The notes under the pieces were generated by a model that saw only the letters and a list, made by a program, of their open reading frames with translations, had not been told where the DNA came from and searched no databases. The translations under genes and the position numbers were made by a program. From Singulisphaera acidiphila DSM 18658 (GTDB taxonomy: Bacteria; Planctomycetota; Planctomycetia; Isosphaerales; Isosphaeraceae), in assembly GCF_000242455.2 (NCBI RefSeq), contig NC_019892.1:3658001-3722000 (forward strand): a DNA stretch of 64,000 bases, given 5' to 3'. Each line of letters begins with the position of its first letter. Position 1 is the stretch's first letter. Positions 8,670 through 17,281 of the stretch are shown here, piece by piece.

Positions 8670-11600
8670 GGTCCATTCTTCCCTGAAGGGTGCGGCTCGA
8701 TCGGTTGGCCGAGGTTCCGGGAACCGCCACGTCCCGAGGCCGTATCAGACCCGAGCTGCGATATGGCGACGGGGTGATCCATGGTCGAGACCTGTCGGAT
8801 CCGGATCGCCGTCGAGTCGTCGGATCCGACCCCGCCCAACTGGTTCACGGAGGAACCACCGTTGGGAGCGGGCCCCATCTGGCCGGGTTCGCCAAAGACG
8901 GCCGTCGTCCCCCGGCGCGGTCGATCGACGATCCACTGCAACGCGGCAGCTAGCAAGGTAAAGACCACGCCGACCAAGGCGCACTGCACCACTTGAAGCG
9001 TCAGGCTCGGCTGAGCGGAAGCGGCCACGGCCAAAACCAGGACCAGCAAAACCGACCAGATCAGCCGGAACCGTCGCCGGCGATAGACGATCACAAACAC
9101 GCCCAGCGCCAGGACTGGACCCGAGCAGAGAGCCACCAGACTGCCTCGGGTAGCAATCAGCAGGCGAAGCTCGGGGGGCTGGCCCGGATGCTCGAAGAGA
9201 TAAGCATGATAGTCGCCCCGGCCGTCCTCATCCCAGCCGTTGACCCCGCGCGTTCGGCTGGTGGACCCGCTCGCCCACGAGGCCAGGTCCTCGGTCGACT
9301 TCCAGGGCCGCCGTCGCCAAACGTACTTATCCCAGTACCACTGGTTCTCGTCGGTCCAGCCCGAAGGAACGCCGACGATCTCACGGCTCGAGGGAACCAC
9401 AACTTCCCAACGCGTCTGCTGAACAATCCCGCTGAGCAGACGAGGAGGAGTCCACGGGTGCCTTACGGCACTTGCGGGAATCAAGTACTCGAGGGCCACC
9501 AGAAGCGGTCCCTGTCCCGCCTGGGAAGGAAACCGAAAGCGATAACCGGTCGAATTGGGCAGTTGTTCCTTCCGTTCCACGGCCACACCACCGACCCGAA
9601 CCCGGCTCAGCACCGCCTCGGGGGGCAGCGAGACGGAGAGCGTGGACTCATGCGCTTCCACCCAGAACCAGGCGGTCGTCCGCAGGTCATTCTCAGGTCC
9701 CTGAACCGTCCGCAACCAGAGGCGGGACGCGATCAGCGAGGGGAGGGGAGTCAGCGTCAAAGCCGTGGCGGTAAGCCGGAGCGGAGGCGTCTCCGACTCC
9801 GCCTTGGAACTGAGGAGACGGTACTGGAGCGGGAGCGCGCCCGCCGATGCCGTGGCGTCGTCTCCAGCCGCGCGTTGCCAACCACCAGGGACCACTTCGA
9901 CCCGGATCCCCGAATCCGAGGCGACGCGGGCCCGTACCGGTGCCGACTCTCCCAAGGGGAAGCGCAGCCAGGAGACATCGACCTCGGCGGCTCGGTCGGG
10001 CTCAAGCTCAATCGCCAGGGAACGCCGAAAGCGGAACGTCAGCTTGGCGCGGTCCGTCACTTCGTCGGCAAGCTTCAGGCGGAAGAGGCGTCCTCCGCGT
10101 TCGGTCGGCCCCAGGTCGGTCCGGCTCGCCACATCGCCATCCTCGACCTCCCAGCGGTTGACGAGCTCTGGCGGCACGTCCACGTCTACATATTCCAAGG
10201 TCCCGAAATGGACGGCGAACTCGGTCTCTTGCCGGCCGTCAACGCCGCGACGGCCCACTTGCAAGACAAGGCTCGTCTCATGCGTGACCGACCGAGGATG
10301 AACGACCATGCGCAGCGGTAAAGAGGCCGGAGTGCCGTCATAGCGCAGCCAGAGCGCGGGGTTGTCCGTGGCGGATCGACCCGGAGGCCACGGCCAATCG
10401 GCCGGCGGCTCCTGGCGCGCGGAGCGAAAGGCTTCGGTTCGCGCCGATCCTTCCGTACGCTCGGCCACGTCGACAGTCAGGTTACGCTCCGCCAGGACGG
10501 CAATCCGGCCGCCGCCGAGCGACGATTCGCGCGGTTGGAAGAGTGCCAGGGCCACGGGTCGTGAGGGGTCGATGACCTGACGTCCCACGAGATGCAGGCC
10601 AAACGAATTCCCCTCCTGGGCCCGGAACGTCAGCCGCGCCGTGACTATTCGACCTTCGTCCCGCTGGGGAGAGAGCTGCCACGATTCGACCATATCCGGC
10701 GGACCGACCGACTCGAGCTCGAGACCGCGCGGCAGGACGAGATTGAGGTCGAAAAGGCGGCCGTTGGCCGTCTCGACCCCCAGCCACGTGTCGATCTTCG
10801 CTTGCCCGGCTCCCAGGCTCACCGTCGTGCGCGCATCGAAGTGGACCAAGGGGGGCGAAGGCTCAATCCGAAGTTCCAGGTCGAACGGCTGATCGACGAA
10901 CTGGTAGGCCAAGAACGTGCCCGGCCGCGCCCGAAGGTCATCGGTGAGCTCGGTCCTCGGATCGATTCGCCGGAGCCCGCGCCCCACCGTCGGGCTGATC
11001 ACGAGGTTGCCGCTCTGCGCAATACCGATGGCCCCAAACTGTTCCTTGGCGTTGCTCAAGGGGAAGCCGTGAAACGAGAGGCGGGCCGACGCTTGGGGCG
11101 GCAGTTTCCTCTGGGTCGTCATCGACAACCGCTTCGGGGACACACCAGGCCGCAGTGGCTCCGTCAAGGGGATGGACAAGCGGCGCTCCGCTCCATCCCG
11201 CTCGATTCCGGCTGGGATCGACCGCCCATCGAGCATCACTTCAAGGACCTCGTCGTCGGGATCCAATCGCAGCTCGAGACTCCGCATCGAACCACGGACC
11301 GACTTGATCGCCCACGACGACCGCGCCCGAAACGCCCCCGGGTCCACGTCGATGGCAATATCCCCCTGGATCGACAACAGCGGAGAGAGCTGAGCTCCCG
11401 GTTCCGCCTCAACCCGCCAGCTCAGGTCGAGGCGCGACCGTGGCGAGAGGTGGGACGAAAGCCGAGTCCCTTTCCCCTCGCGAATCGGCTCCCGGTTCAC
11501 CGGTTCGACGGGGCCTGCCTGAGCGTCCGACACCACCTGATCCACGTCCAACGCAACCTGAGTCGAAGGCGCCTCGGGAATCCCAAGCTCGAGTGAACGC

Positions 11601-12217
11601 CCCTCGGTCGTCGACCGCAGCCGGACCTTGAGATCGACCTGAACCTGGTGCTCGCCCTGGCCGGACAACTCGACCTCCCAGCCTCCACCGGGGATCACCC
11701 TCAAGGGGAGCGGCCGATCCTTCTCAATCGCCCGGGTCACCGTCTGATTATCAAGTCGGAGCGCGACCCAGTTCGGTCCCGGCGTGGGGGTTGAGACGAT
11801 AAGATGAACCGAGAGGTTGGCCATTTCCCCCGCCACCTCGCCCCGGATCGCGACGGAACGCACGACAACGGCCTCGGCCACCAGCGGAGGATTTGCCCCC
11901 TGCGGCTGCGGCTCGGTCTGCTTCCGAAGTTCGTCGCCGCTCATCAGGATGAAGTCAGGTTGCTTGAGCTTCTTCCAGAGTTCTTCGAGCTCGGCGGGAG
12001 AGTTGAGAAAGATGTAGACCGGTGGGGGCGGGGTCTCCGGCTTCGTCGCCTCGACGGTAGGGGCCACCGGCTTCGCCACCTCGACGGCAGGCGCGTTCGG
12101 CTTCGTCTCCTCGACGGCAGAAGGAGGTGGATCCTCCCCCGCACGCGCTGAAGACAGAAACCCAACGGCCAAGACCGCCAGGACTCCCCAAGTCAGCAGC
12201 CGGATGAGACGACGCAA
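8666..12217 (-). CDS. Large exported, membrane-anchored protein of unknown function
   Basis: The open frame reaches back to an ATG at 12421, but those first 68 codons look non-coding. I prefer the TTG at 12217 (about 1183 aa), which gives a clean signal peptide, MRRLIRLLTWGVLAVLAVGF ending at SARA, with GAAGG 9 bases upstream. After the signal there is a Pro/Glu/Lys linker made of three 10-residue units (VEETKP, VEVAKP, VEATKP), then VYIFLNSPAELEELWKKL and about 950 residues of beta-type sequence with no motif I recognise. Three hydrophobic segments near the C-terminus (LVALCSGPVLALGVFVIVY, LIWSVLLVLVLAVAASA, VVFTLLAAALQWIV) probably anchor it, with a short tail. It is coupled to the 2358-aa gene by a GTGA overlap and both probably act together at the envelope. 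Confidence 0.75.
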   Translation of the reverse strand: MRRLIRLLTWGVLAVLAVGFLSSARAGEDPPPSAVEETKPNAPAVEVAKPVAPTVEATKPETPPPPVYIFLNSPAELEELWKKLKQPDFILMSGDELRKQTEPQPQGANPPLVAEAVVVRSVAIRGEVAGEMANLSVHLIVSTPTPGPNWVALRLDNQTVTRAIEKDRPLPLRVIPGGGWEVELSGQGEHQVQVDLKVRLRSTTEGRSLELGIPEAPSTQVALDVDQVVSDAQAGPVEPVNREPIREGKGTRLSSHLSPRSRLDLSWRVEAEPGAQLSPLLSIQGDIAIDVDPGAFRARSSWAIKSVRGSMRSLELRLDPDDEVLEVMLDGRSIPAGIERDGAERRLSIPLTEPLRPGVSPKRLSMTTQRKLPPQASARLSFHGFPLSNAKEQFGAIGIAQSGNLVISPTVGRGLRRIDPRTELTDDLRARPGTFLAYQFVDQPFDLELRIEPSPPLVHFDARTTVSLGAGQAKIDTWLGVETANGRLFDLNLVLPRGLELESVGPPDMVESWQLSPQRDEGRIVTARLTFRAQEGNSFGLHLVGRQVIDPSRPVALALFQPRESSLGGGRIAVLAERNLTVDVAERTEGSARTEAFRSARQEPPADWPWPPGRSATDNPALWLRYDGTPASLPLRMVVHPRSVTHETSLVLQVGRRGVDGRQETEFAVHFGTLEYVDVDVPPELVNRWEVEDGDVASRTDLGPTERGGRLFRLKLADEVTDRAKLTFRFRRSLAIELEPDRAAEVDVSWLRFPLGESAPVRARVASDSGIRVEVVPGGWQRAAGDDATASAGALPLQYRLLSSKAESETPPLRLTATALTLTPLPSLIASRLWLRTVQGPENDLRTTAWFWVEAHESTLSVSLPPEAVLSRVRVGGVAVERKEQLPNSTGYRFRFPSQAGQGPLLVALEYLIPASAVRHPWTPPRLLSGIVQQTRWEVVVPSSREIVGVPSGWTDENQWYWDKYVWRRRPWKSTEDLASWASGSTSRTRGVNGWDEDGRGDYHAYLFEHPGQPPELRLLIATRGSLVALCSGPVLALGVFVIVYRRRRFRLIWSVLLVLVLAVAASAQPSLTLQVVQCALVGVVFTLLAAALQWIVDRPRRGTTAVFGEPGQMGPAPNGGSSVNQLGGVGSDDSTAIRIRQVSTMDHPVAISQLGSDTASGRGGSRNLGQPIEPHPSGKNGP
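12041..12126 (-). repeat. Three tandem 30-nt repeats coding a Pro/Glu/Lys linker
   Basis: Three imperfect 30-base units, each containing TTCG(T/C)C(G/A/T)CCTCGACGG on the plus strand, encode the repeated decapeptide around A-VE-x-x-KP just after the signal peptide of the large exported protein. The in-frame unit suggests a flexible spacer that can change length by slippage. Confidence 0.7.
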
Positions 12218-12490
12218 GTCGCTGGACCTTCGTGGAGGAAGTTGGATCAATTTCCTGGGAAATGAAATCCAAAATGGCCCTCGGGTGCGGTCCCGAGTGA
12301 GTCGCAACCCAAGTTGGGGCGTGTGGGACGCCACTTCTGAATATAGCACGTGGCCTATGCTGCCGCCACGATCCCAGCCACCTAGTCCGCAAAGTCGCCG
12401 CCCTTGAGAACAGGCCGGCATTCCCTTCCTGGTTTGACGTGAGATGGAGAACCAGGCGGGCGAACGGGAAGCTTGGGATCTCGAGGGTTC

Positions 12491-12600
12491 GATTTTGCGG
12501 ATTCTACCAATTTGCAGACTTCGTGTTTCTGAGGCCCATTCGCGAGGTAGAGACCATCAGGTTGAGGTGCCAGGGTTCATGGTAGCGCTTGCCGATGAGC
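12491..12600 (-). repeat. Inverted repeat copy A: remnant of a gene 3' end
   Basis: Read on the minus strand this copy encodes GKRYHEPWHLNLM, then STSRMGLRN and a TAG stop. Copy B at 13473-13584 encodes the same C-terminal peptide on the plus strand with few substitutions (GKRYHEPWHLNLM, STSRMGLGN, then TAG). The conserved reading frame and shared stop position suggest both derive from the 3' end of the same gene family, which I do not recognise. No intact copy is in the window. Confidence 0.7.
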
Positions 12601-13164
12601 GGGGCGTCCCGCCTGCGGTCCCAAAGAAGCGCTATGCAATCGGTGAACCGGCAACGCCGCCGCCGGATCGACACGTTTCCGCAGTAGCGTGCCACTCAAA
12701 CGTGGCCCGCCCTGGTGTGCGAGATGCTAGCGAAGCTGGTGAACAAGACGAGTCCTACGCGATGACTTACGACCATCCAGGATGCCATCGCAGGAGCAAC
12801 GCGGTCGATCGGCCGATGAACCGGCAATATCGGCGGATGTACGCGGGCCGGGGCCTACACAGCCATCAGGGTTCGTCCGAGTTGCGGCGACTGGGCTGGG
12901 CGTTGCTGGCGATGGCCCCAACGCTCGCGCCAGGCGGCCAGGAGGGGACGCCAGGGAAGTGGTGAGGGTTCTTCGCGGGTCGCAACAAGCTCAGGGGCCG
13001 GCAAGCAGGCCACCGGGAGAGGCTAAAGCTCCTGCACCCAGGCCGGCAAGGTCTCGCTGGATTTCTGGAGACCGCTCACAGCCTCTTTCCTAACTTAACG
13101 TTTACGTCTTAAACGTCCTCAACGTCCGCGGACAGAACTAATGCAGAGCCTACTTTGAAAGAAC

Positions 13165-13186
13165 CACGCACGCGTACGCGTGCGTG
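13165..13186. repeat. 22-bp perfect palindrome of alternating purine/pyrimidine type
   Basis: The arm CACGCACGCGT is repeated exactly in inverted form with no loop, centred between 13175 and 13176. It is largely alternating pyrimidine-purine, a sequence class able to form cruciform or Z-DNA. It is followed by a further ACGCGTGC copy. No gene starts nearby, so its use as an operator is not supported. Confidence 0.85.
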
Positions 13187-13472
13187 TAACGCGTGCATTT
13201 GTATGGTCGCGGACGTGGCGGACGTCGAGATCAGTAAGCGGCTCCCACGGTGGCCTTCAGGCGGATCCCCTCATTCTCTCTGATCCGATTCCCGTCCACG
13301 CAGTGACTCCTCAACAGAAGGCATTGGTAACATCCCACAGTTTCCATCCTGCAATGCTACCACAATTATGGCATTAATCAATGCAATTTCCGTTAAATCC
13401 ACCAAAGTCACCCAAAGAGGGTTTTCAACGGTGGGTGGCGAGTTCCCTTGGACTTTCGAGGACCCGCCCATC

Positions 13473-13584
13473 GGCTCAACGGCAAGCGCTACCATGAACC
13501 CTGGCACCTCAACCTGATGGCCTCCACCTCGCGAATGGGCCTCGGAAACCTGAAACCTGCAATCCGGTAGAGTCCGCGATTTTG
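13473..13584 (+). repeat. Inverted repeat copy B: remnant of a gene 3' end
   Basis: This is the partner of copy A at 12491-12600, in opposite orientation, about 870 bp away. The conserved core runs from GGCAAGCGCTACCATGAAC to the TAG stop. Both copies are flanked on the outer side by a short shared motif of the type GGCGRRCGGGAAGC (12457-12472 and 13604-13618). Confidence 0.7.
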
Positions 13585-13710
13585 AAGGCGAGCGCAATCT
13601 GGTAGGCGAGCGGGAAGCGTGTGCTTGCTGTCTGCTGTTCCACTCCCAAGGGAAAACACCGCTCCCCGCTCACCAGGAAGGCGTCCTAAACGGCTGGGCC
13701 AGCCGGTTCC

Positions 13711-14523
13711 TCACGCGGTTTCGGGGGAATTCGCTTCTCTTGCCTCCTCAAGGAATCGAAGCGACTCGTCGTGGACCAATCCGTTCGTCGCCAGAATCCC
13801 CGCCCCATAGAGGTCGTAGGGTTCGCCGAACAGGCCGGTCAGCGTTCCACCTGCCTCGCGGACCAGAAGAACTCCGGCAGCGGCATCCCAGGGATGCATG
13901 AAACTCGCGTAGCAGACCTCACAACCACCCGACGCGAGGATCGCCAGGTTCAAGGCCGACGACCCGGTCCGACGTACCGAGTGCGTTCCCGTGGAGAACC
14001 GACGAAAGTAGGCCAGCTGAATCTCCGCGACATCGACGAAATCGGTCGGCAGGGCGGTCGTGATCAGGCTATCCCGAAGCCACTTGGCCGGGCTCACGCG
14101 AACGGGAACCCCATCCAAAGTGGTCCCCTGGCCAAGTGAGGCACTGTAAGTCGCACCACTCAGCGGGTTATGGACGACTCCGACCACAAGTCGGCCCTCG
14201 TGTTCCAAGGCGATCGAGACGGCCCAGAACGGGAAGCCGTGGGCGAAGTTGATCGTCCCGTCAAGCGGGTCGACCACCCAGCGCCACGGTCGAGAAGGGT
14301 CCGGAACGGCCCCTTCCTCCTCGGCGAGCAGCGTGTGGTCAGGGAAGGATTCCGTAATCCGCGCCGCGATCAGTCGCTGGCTGGCAAGGTCGGCGTCCGT
14401 GACCAGGTCGCCCGGCCCCTTCTCACGAGCGATCACCCGCCCATAGGCGTCTCGCAAGAGCGCCCCCGCCTCCCGTGCCATTCGCTCCGCCGCCGCCTGA
14501 TACACTCGATAGTCTTGGCTCAA
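13711..14523 (-). CDS. Inositol monophosphatase family protein
   Basis: This 270-aa protein has both signatures of the Mg2+-dependent inositol monophosphatase family (SuhB/CysQ type). The first is WVVDPLDGTINFAHGFP with metal ligands Asp85 and Asp88 and the upstream acidic pair in LLAEEEG (residues 68-70). The second is WDAAAGVLLVREAGG with Asp213. Length is normal for the family and the sequence appears complete. The family hydrolyses inositol-1-phosphate and related small phosphates such as 3'-phosphoadenosine 5'-phosphate and histidinol phosphate; substrate cannot be decided from sequence alone. The gene stands alone, divergent from a small gene at 14685, with a 161-bp spacer that must hold both promoters. 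Confidence 0.92.
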   Translation of the reverse strand: MSQDYRVYQAAAERMAREAGALLRDAYGRVIAREKGPGDLVTDADLASQRLIAARITESFPDHTLLAEEEGAVPDPSRPWRWVVDPLDGTINFAHGFPFWAVSIALEHEGRLVVGVVHNPLSGATYSASLGQGTTLDGVPVRVSPAKWLRDSLITTALPTDFVDVAEIQLAYFRRFSTGTHSVRRTGSSALNLAILASGGCEVCYASFMHPWDAAAGVLLVREAGGTLTGLFGEPYDLYGAGILATNGLVHDESLRFLEEAREANSPETA

Positions 14524-14684
14524 CCGTCATCCCCTCTCTGGAATCTAGGCAAAATGCACAATTTGGACTGGAAAACCTTCGCTCATCGGCCATATTGAGA
14601 TTGTGAGACAACCTTTTGATCCAGCGATGAGGCGGATCGATCTGGAATTCGCCCTGTCGCTGGCGGCAACCGGAGTCTTCAACG

Positions 14685-14936
14685 ATGTACGTCTGGGAGT
14701 TAGTCTCCTGCCGCTTACGCGTGGACGGGTGGCATGTTTGGCACTCGACGCGCCATGATGCATACGGCCCGACCTATACGGTTCACCTGCAACGGCCGGG
14801 CGTCACGTACGACGTAAGCGGGCCGACGCTGACCGAGGCCTATGCGGCCGCATCGCGGCGGGTCCGAGATCAGGGGGACGTCCCGCAGAGCGGAGGCCCG
14901 CACTTCTCGCGCGTGGCGGCGCTGGCCCGAGTCTGA
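14685..14936 (+). CDS. Small hypothetical protein, 83 aa
   Basis: An 83-aa protein with no recognised domain. The composition looks genuine: alternating hydrophobic and charged residues (VWELVSCRLRVDGWHVWHS, then GPTYTVHLQRPG) suggest a small beta-sheet, followed by a helix (GPTLTEAYAAASRRVRDQ). The last part resembles the C-terminal helix of small proteins that take a sequence-derived score or property of ligands, but I can give no function. GGAG lies about 10 bases before the ATG. No signal peptide. Confidence 0.6.
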   Translation: MYVWELVSCRLRVDGWHVWHSTRHDAYGPTYTVHLQRPGVTYDVSGPTLTEAYAAASRRVRDQGDVPQSGGPHFSRVAALARV

Positions 14937-14948
14937 TCGGAATCGGAG

Positions 14949-14989
14949 AAAAAAGCGATGGCCGATCCCTTTGCCTTCGGGATCGGCCA
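14949..14989 (-). terminator. Intrinsic terminator for the FecR-like gene
   Basis: A perfect 11-bp stem (14959-14969 with 14979-14989, arm TGGCCGATCCC) with a 9-base loop is followed on the minus strand by six T residues (14954-14949). It lies about 100 bp after the stop codon of the minus-strand gene at 15089. It is oriented for that gene rather than for the small plus-strand gene ending at 14936. Confidence 0.85.
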
Positions 14990-15088
14990 CGGAGCGGTCG
15001 AGAAGCCATGAGCCAGGCACCCGGCCGTCGAGGCTTGGCCTCGGCACGCCGGACACCTGGCAACAATCAGGGGGCGAGACCTCCGCGT

Positions 15089-17023
15089 CTACTTCTCGAC
15101 CTTGGGCGTAATGTCCTGCCCCTTCTCGGGCTGCGGTGTCGCGACGGCCCGGAGTTCATGGGCGTTGGACAGGTTCTTCCAGGCGGTCAGCCCTTTGCCT
15201 GTAGGATGATCGGGATCATAGCCAAGCTCATCTCGCCCGGTGAGCGATTGAAGCGTCTCGAGCGACAGCTCACGAACGGCGACTTCGGGCGAGGACAGAT
15301 CATCAACCAGCTTCTTGTAGGTGGCCTCCTCACCGGCCTCCTTGGGCGTGAAGCCCGCGAGCAGCTTCTCAACTCGCTCGGCAAGCTCGACGCCAAAGGT
15401 ACTCTCGAGCTGAGAATGAAGCTCGCGACTCGCCTCGGATCCTTCTCCCAGGTGAGCGCGAAGGACGTGAATGGCCGCCCGACGTGACACGGGATTTTCT
15501 TCCTGGTGCAGCAGCGGCACGATCAAGGCAATTCCGCCCGCCGACCTCGTGGCCGAGATCGCCAGCCGCCGCACGTCCTTCTGATCGTCTTCGATCGCCT
15601 CGACGAGATTCGCCAAAACGCTTCGACCGGGACGGAAATAGCGTTGGAGTTGCTCGCCGACCTGGAGGTCGTAGGGGGAGGGCTTGGCTTCGGTCACCCA
15701 CCCGGGGGGAGGCGTCTTGTCGACACTGGTCCATGCACCCTCAGAGTCGAACGTGATCGAGCCAGGACCGGAGAGCGGTGTCTCCTTGGCATCATCGGCC
15801 TGAAGCGCGACCTCCCCTTCGTTGGCGTAGATCCGCAAAGTCGGGTCGGAAGCGACCAGCGCCCCCGGGCTGCGAAGATTCACGCGCTCGACACCGACCA
15901 AGGCCCCCGACGGCGGCGTGATCTCGATGGTCTTCTTGCCGAGTTGGATCGCAAACGGGGCCGCAGGTGTTGTGCCTGTGAGAACGACACGGCCCTGTCC
16001 AAGCTCGAGCCGACCCGCCTGCTGCGCCGCGGCGGGCAAGACGATCAGATCGGTCTCACCCACGAGGTCGACCTTCGTCGCTCCGAGCTCCAACGTCGAG
16101 CGGAGTTGGGCCAGGTTGAGCAAGCGGTCCTTATCTTTGAGAGGCGTTTCGGCCGTCAACTGATCCCACTCGCGCCGCTCCGGGTCATAACGGAGCAAAA
16201 TCCCCGACGGCTTCTCGGCCTTACCCAAGGTTCCCGCAGGAAGGTCGGGCTTCATCACCGACTCCGGGGCCGGTTCCGGGGTCGCGGCAGCAAGTTCCTT
16301 CCCCGGCTCGGTGGTTGGCGGCTTGATCGCTTCCTTTTCCTTCCCTGCCGCCGTCTTCTCGAGCTCGGTCGGAGGGGCAGGGGCCTTCCCCTTCTTGGCG
16401 ATGGAAGCCTTTGCAATCGGTCCGGCTTCGAAGCCGGGCATTCCCTCGGGGGAGGGGGTCAAACTCATCCAGGCCGACCAGCAAAAGAGAACGATCAAGA
16501 GCATGACCGCAGCAGCCGGCAAGAATCGTCCGTACCACTGCTGGCGAGGAGGCTCGGGGGTGATCCAGGGCTGGATCGGCTCCGAGACCGGCTCGGGTTC
16601 CAAAGCATGCGAAGCCCGAGGCGCCCGTGGGGCCACCGACTCGCGTCCTTTAATCAGATGATACATCCGATGGCGCGCCTCGGTCGGCACCTTCGCCTTC
16701 TGACCGATCAGGCTGAGGATCTGATGAACGCTGGCCACCTCCGCCAGATGCACGTCCGAGGTCAGGCAGCGTTTCTCGAACTCGGCGACCTCTTCGGGGG
16801 GAAGCTCGTTGTCCAGGTAGCTCGCGACCAGGTTGGGATCGGTGGCATCAGGCCCATTCTTACTCGGAACCGTCAGTCTCCGCTGCCGAGTCACGCGGTG
16901 AACGCGCTCGACCAGCTCCTTCGCAAATGGGCTCTCCGCGACCTGCTTGCCGATCTCTCGCACTTCGGCTGGCGAGAGCGTGTCGTCGAGCCAGGCGAGT
17001 AAGGTTCTCAAGGTCAGTCTCAT
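15089..17023 (-). CDS. FecR/anti-sigma-like single-pass membrane protein with HEAT-like C-terminus
   Basis: The 644-aa protein has a cytoplasmic N-terminal part (1-160) with a segment resembling the anti-sigma domain (ASYLDNELPPEEVAEFEKRC near residue 67), but without the usual His-x3-Cys-x2-Cys zinc triad. One membrane segment spans residues about 166-187. After an Ala/Glu/Lys/Pro-rich linker there is a beta-rich part of FecR type (LLNLAQLRSTLELGATKVDLVG). The last 170 residues contain helical HEAT-like units (DVRRLAISATRSAGGIALIV, and VAVRELSLETLQSLTG). GGGGGAGAAG precedes the ATG. It probably senses or organises something in the periplasm; no cognate sigma factor lies next to it. It is downstream of the membrane glycosyltransferase gene, 258 bp away on the same strand. 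Confidence 0.7.
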   Translation of the reverse strand: MRLTLRTLLAWLDDTLSPAEVREIGKQVAESPFAKELVERVHRVTRQRRLTVPSKNGPDATDPNLVASYLDNELPPEEVAEFEKRCLTSDVHLAEVASVHQILSLIGQKAKVPTEARHRMYHLIKGRESVAPRAPRASHALEPEPVSEPIQPWITPEPPRQQWYGRFLPAAAVMLLIVLFCWSAWMSLTPSPEGMPGFEAGPIAKASIAKKGKAPAPPTELEKTAAGKEKEAIKPPTTEPGKELAAATPEPAPESVMKPDLPAGTLGKAEKPSGILLRYDPERREWDQLTAETPLKDKDRLLNLAQLRSTLELGATKVDLVGETDLIVLPAAAQQAGRLELGQGRVVLTGTTPAAPFAIQLGKKTIEITPPSGALVGVERVNLRSPGALVASDPTLRIYANEGEVALQADDAKETPLSGPGSITFDSEGAWTSVDKTPPPGWVTEAKPSPYDLQVGEQLQRYFRPGRSVLANLVEAIEDDQKDVRRLAISATRSAGGIALIVPLLHQEENPVSRRAAIHVLRAHLGEGSEASRELHSQLESTFGVELAERVEKLLAGFTPKEAGEEATYKKLVDDLSSPEVAVRELSLETLQSLTGRDELGYDPDHPTGKGLTAWKNLSNAHELRAVATPQPEKGQDITPKVEK

Positions 17024-17281
17024 CGTCGCTTCTCCCCCGCGTCCACTTCAGTCATGATCATCGAGTCCGCCGACCACCAGGCTCCGGGAGCATTTCCCCA
17101 CGAAAAGAGCGAGCGGAACGCCATCACTCGATGATCGTGAACGACGGCAGCACTCACGTTCGATCGAGAACCAACCCGTATGGGTTGCTCCAAGACAGAA
17201 GTGCTGTCGATCGTCTGAAGTTAATAGTGCGAAGCCAAGGACGAATCCGTCGTTCTTTTTTTGGGGATCCCGTGAAATGTC

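Larger units (their letters stand above)
12218..13710. other. Gene-free region with inverted gene remnants and a palindrome
   Basis: No convincing gene is present in about 1.5 kb. The stretch holds the leader of the giant-protein operon (12218-12430), two inverted copies of a 110-bp element (see the repeat entries), a 22-bp perfect palindrome, and short open frames with no codon or motif support. Around 13085-13135 the sequence is AACGT-rich and lower in G+C than its surroundings. It looks like decayed mobile or coding DNA. Confidence 0.5.

Noticed and set aside
8993..10321. 442-aa plus-strand open frame
   Set aside because: Antisense shadow of the large exported protein, without ribosome site or domain.
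12444..12965. 173-aa plus-strand open frame overlapping inverted-repeat copy A
   Set aside because: The repeat encodes a conserved peptide on the opposite strand, so this frame is a shadow.
15506..17002. 498-aa plus-strand open frame
   Set aside because: Antisense shadow of the FecR-like gene; its composition is Arg/Gly-rich and the opposite strand has recognisable features.
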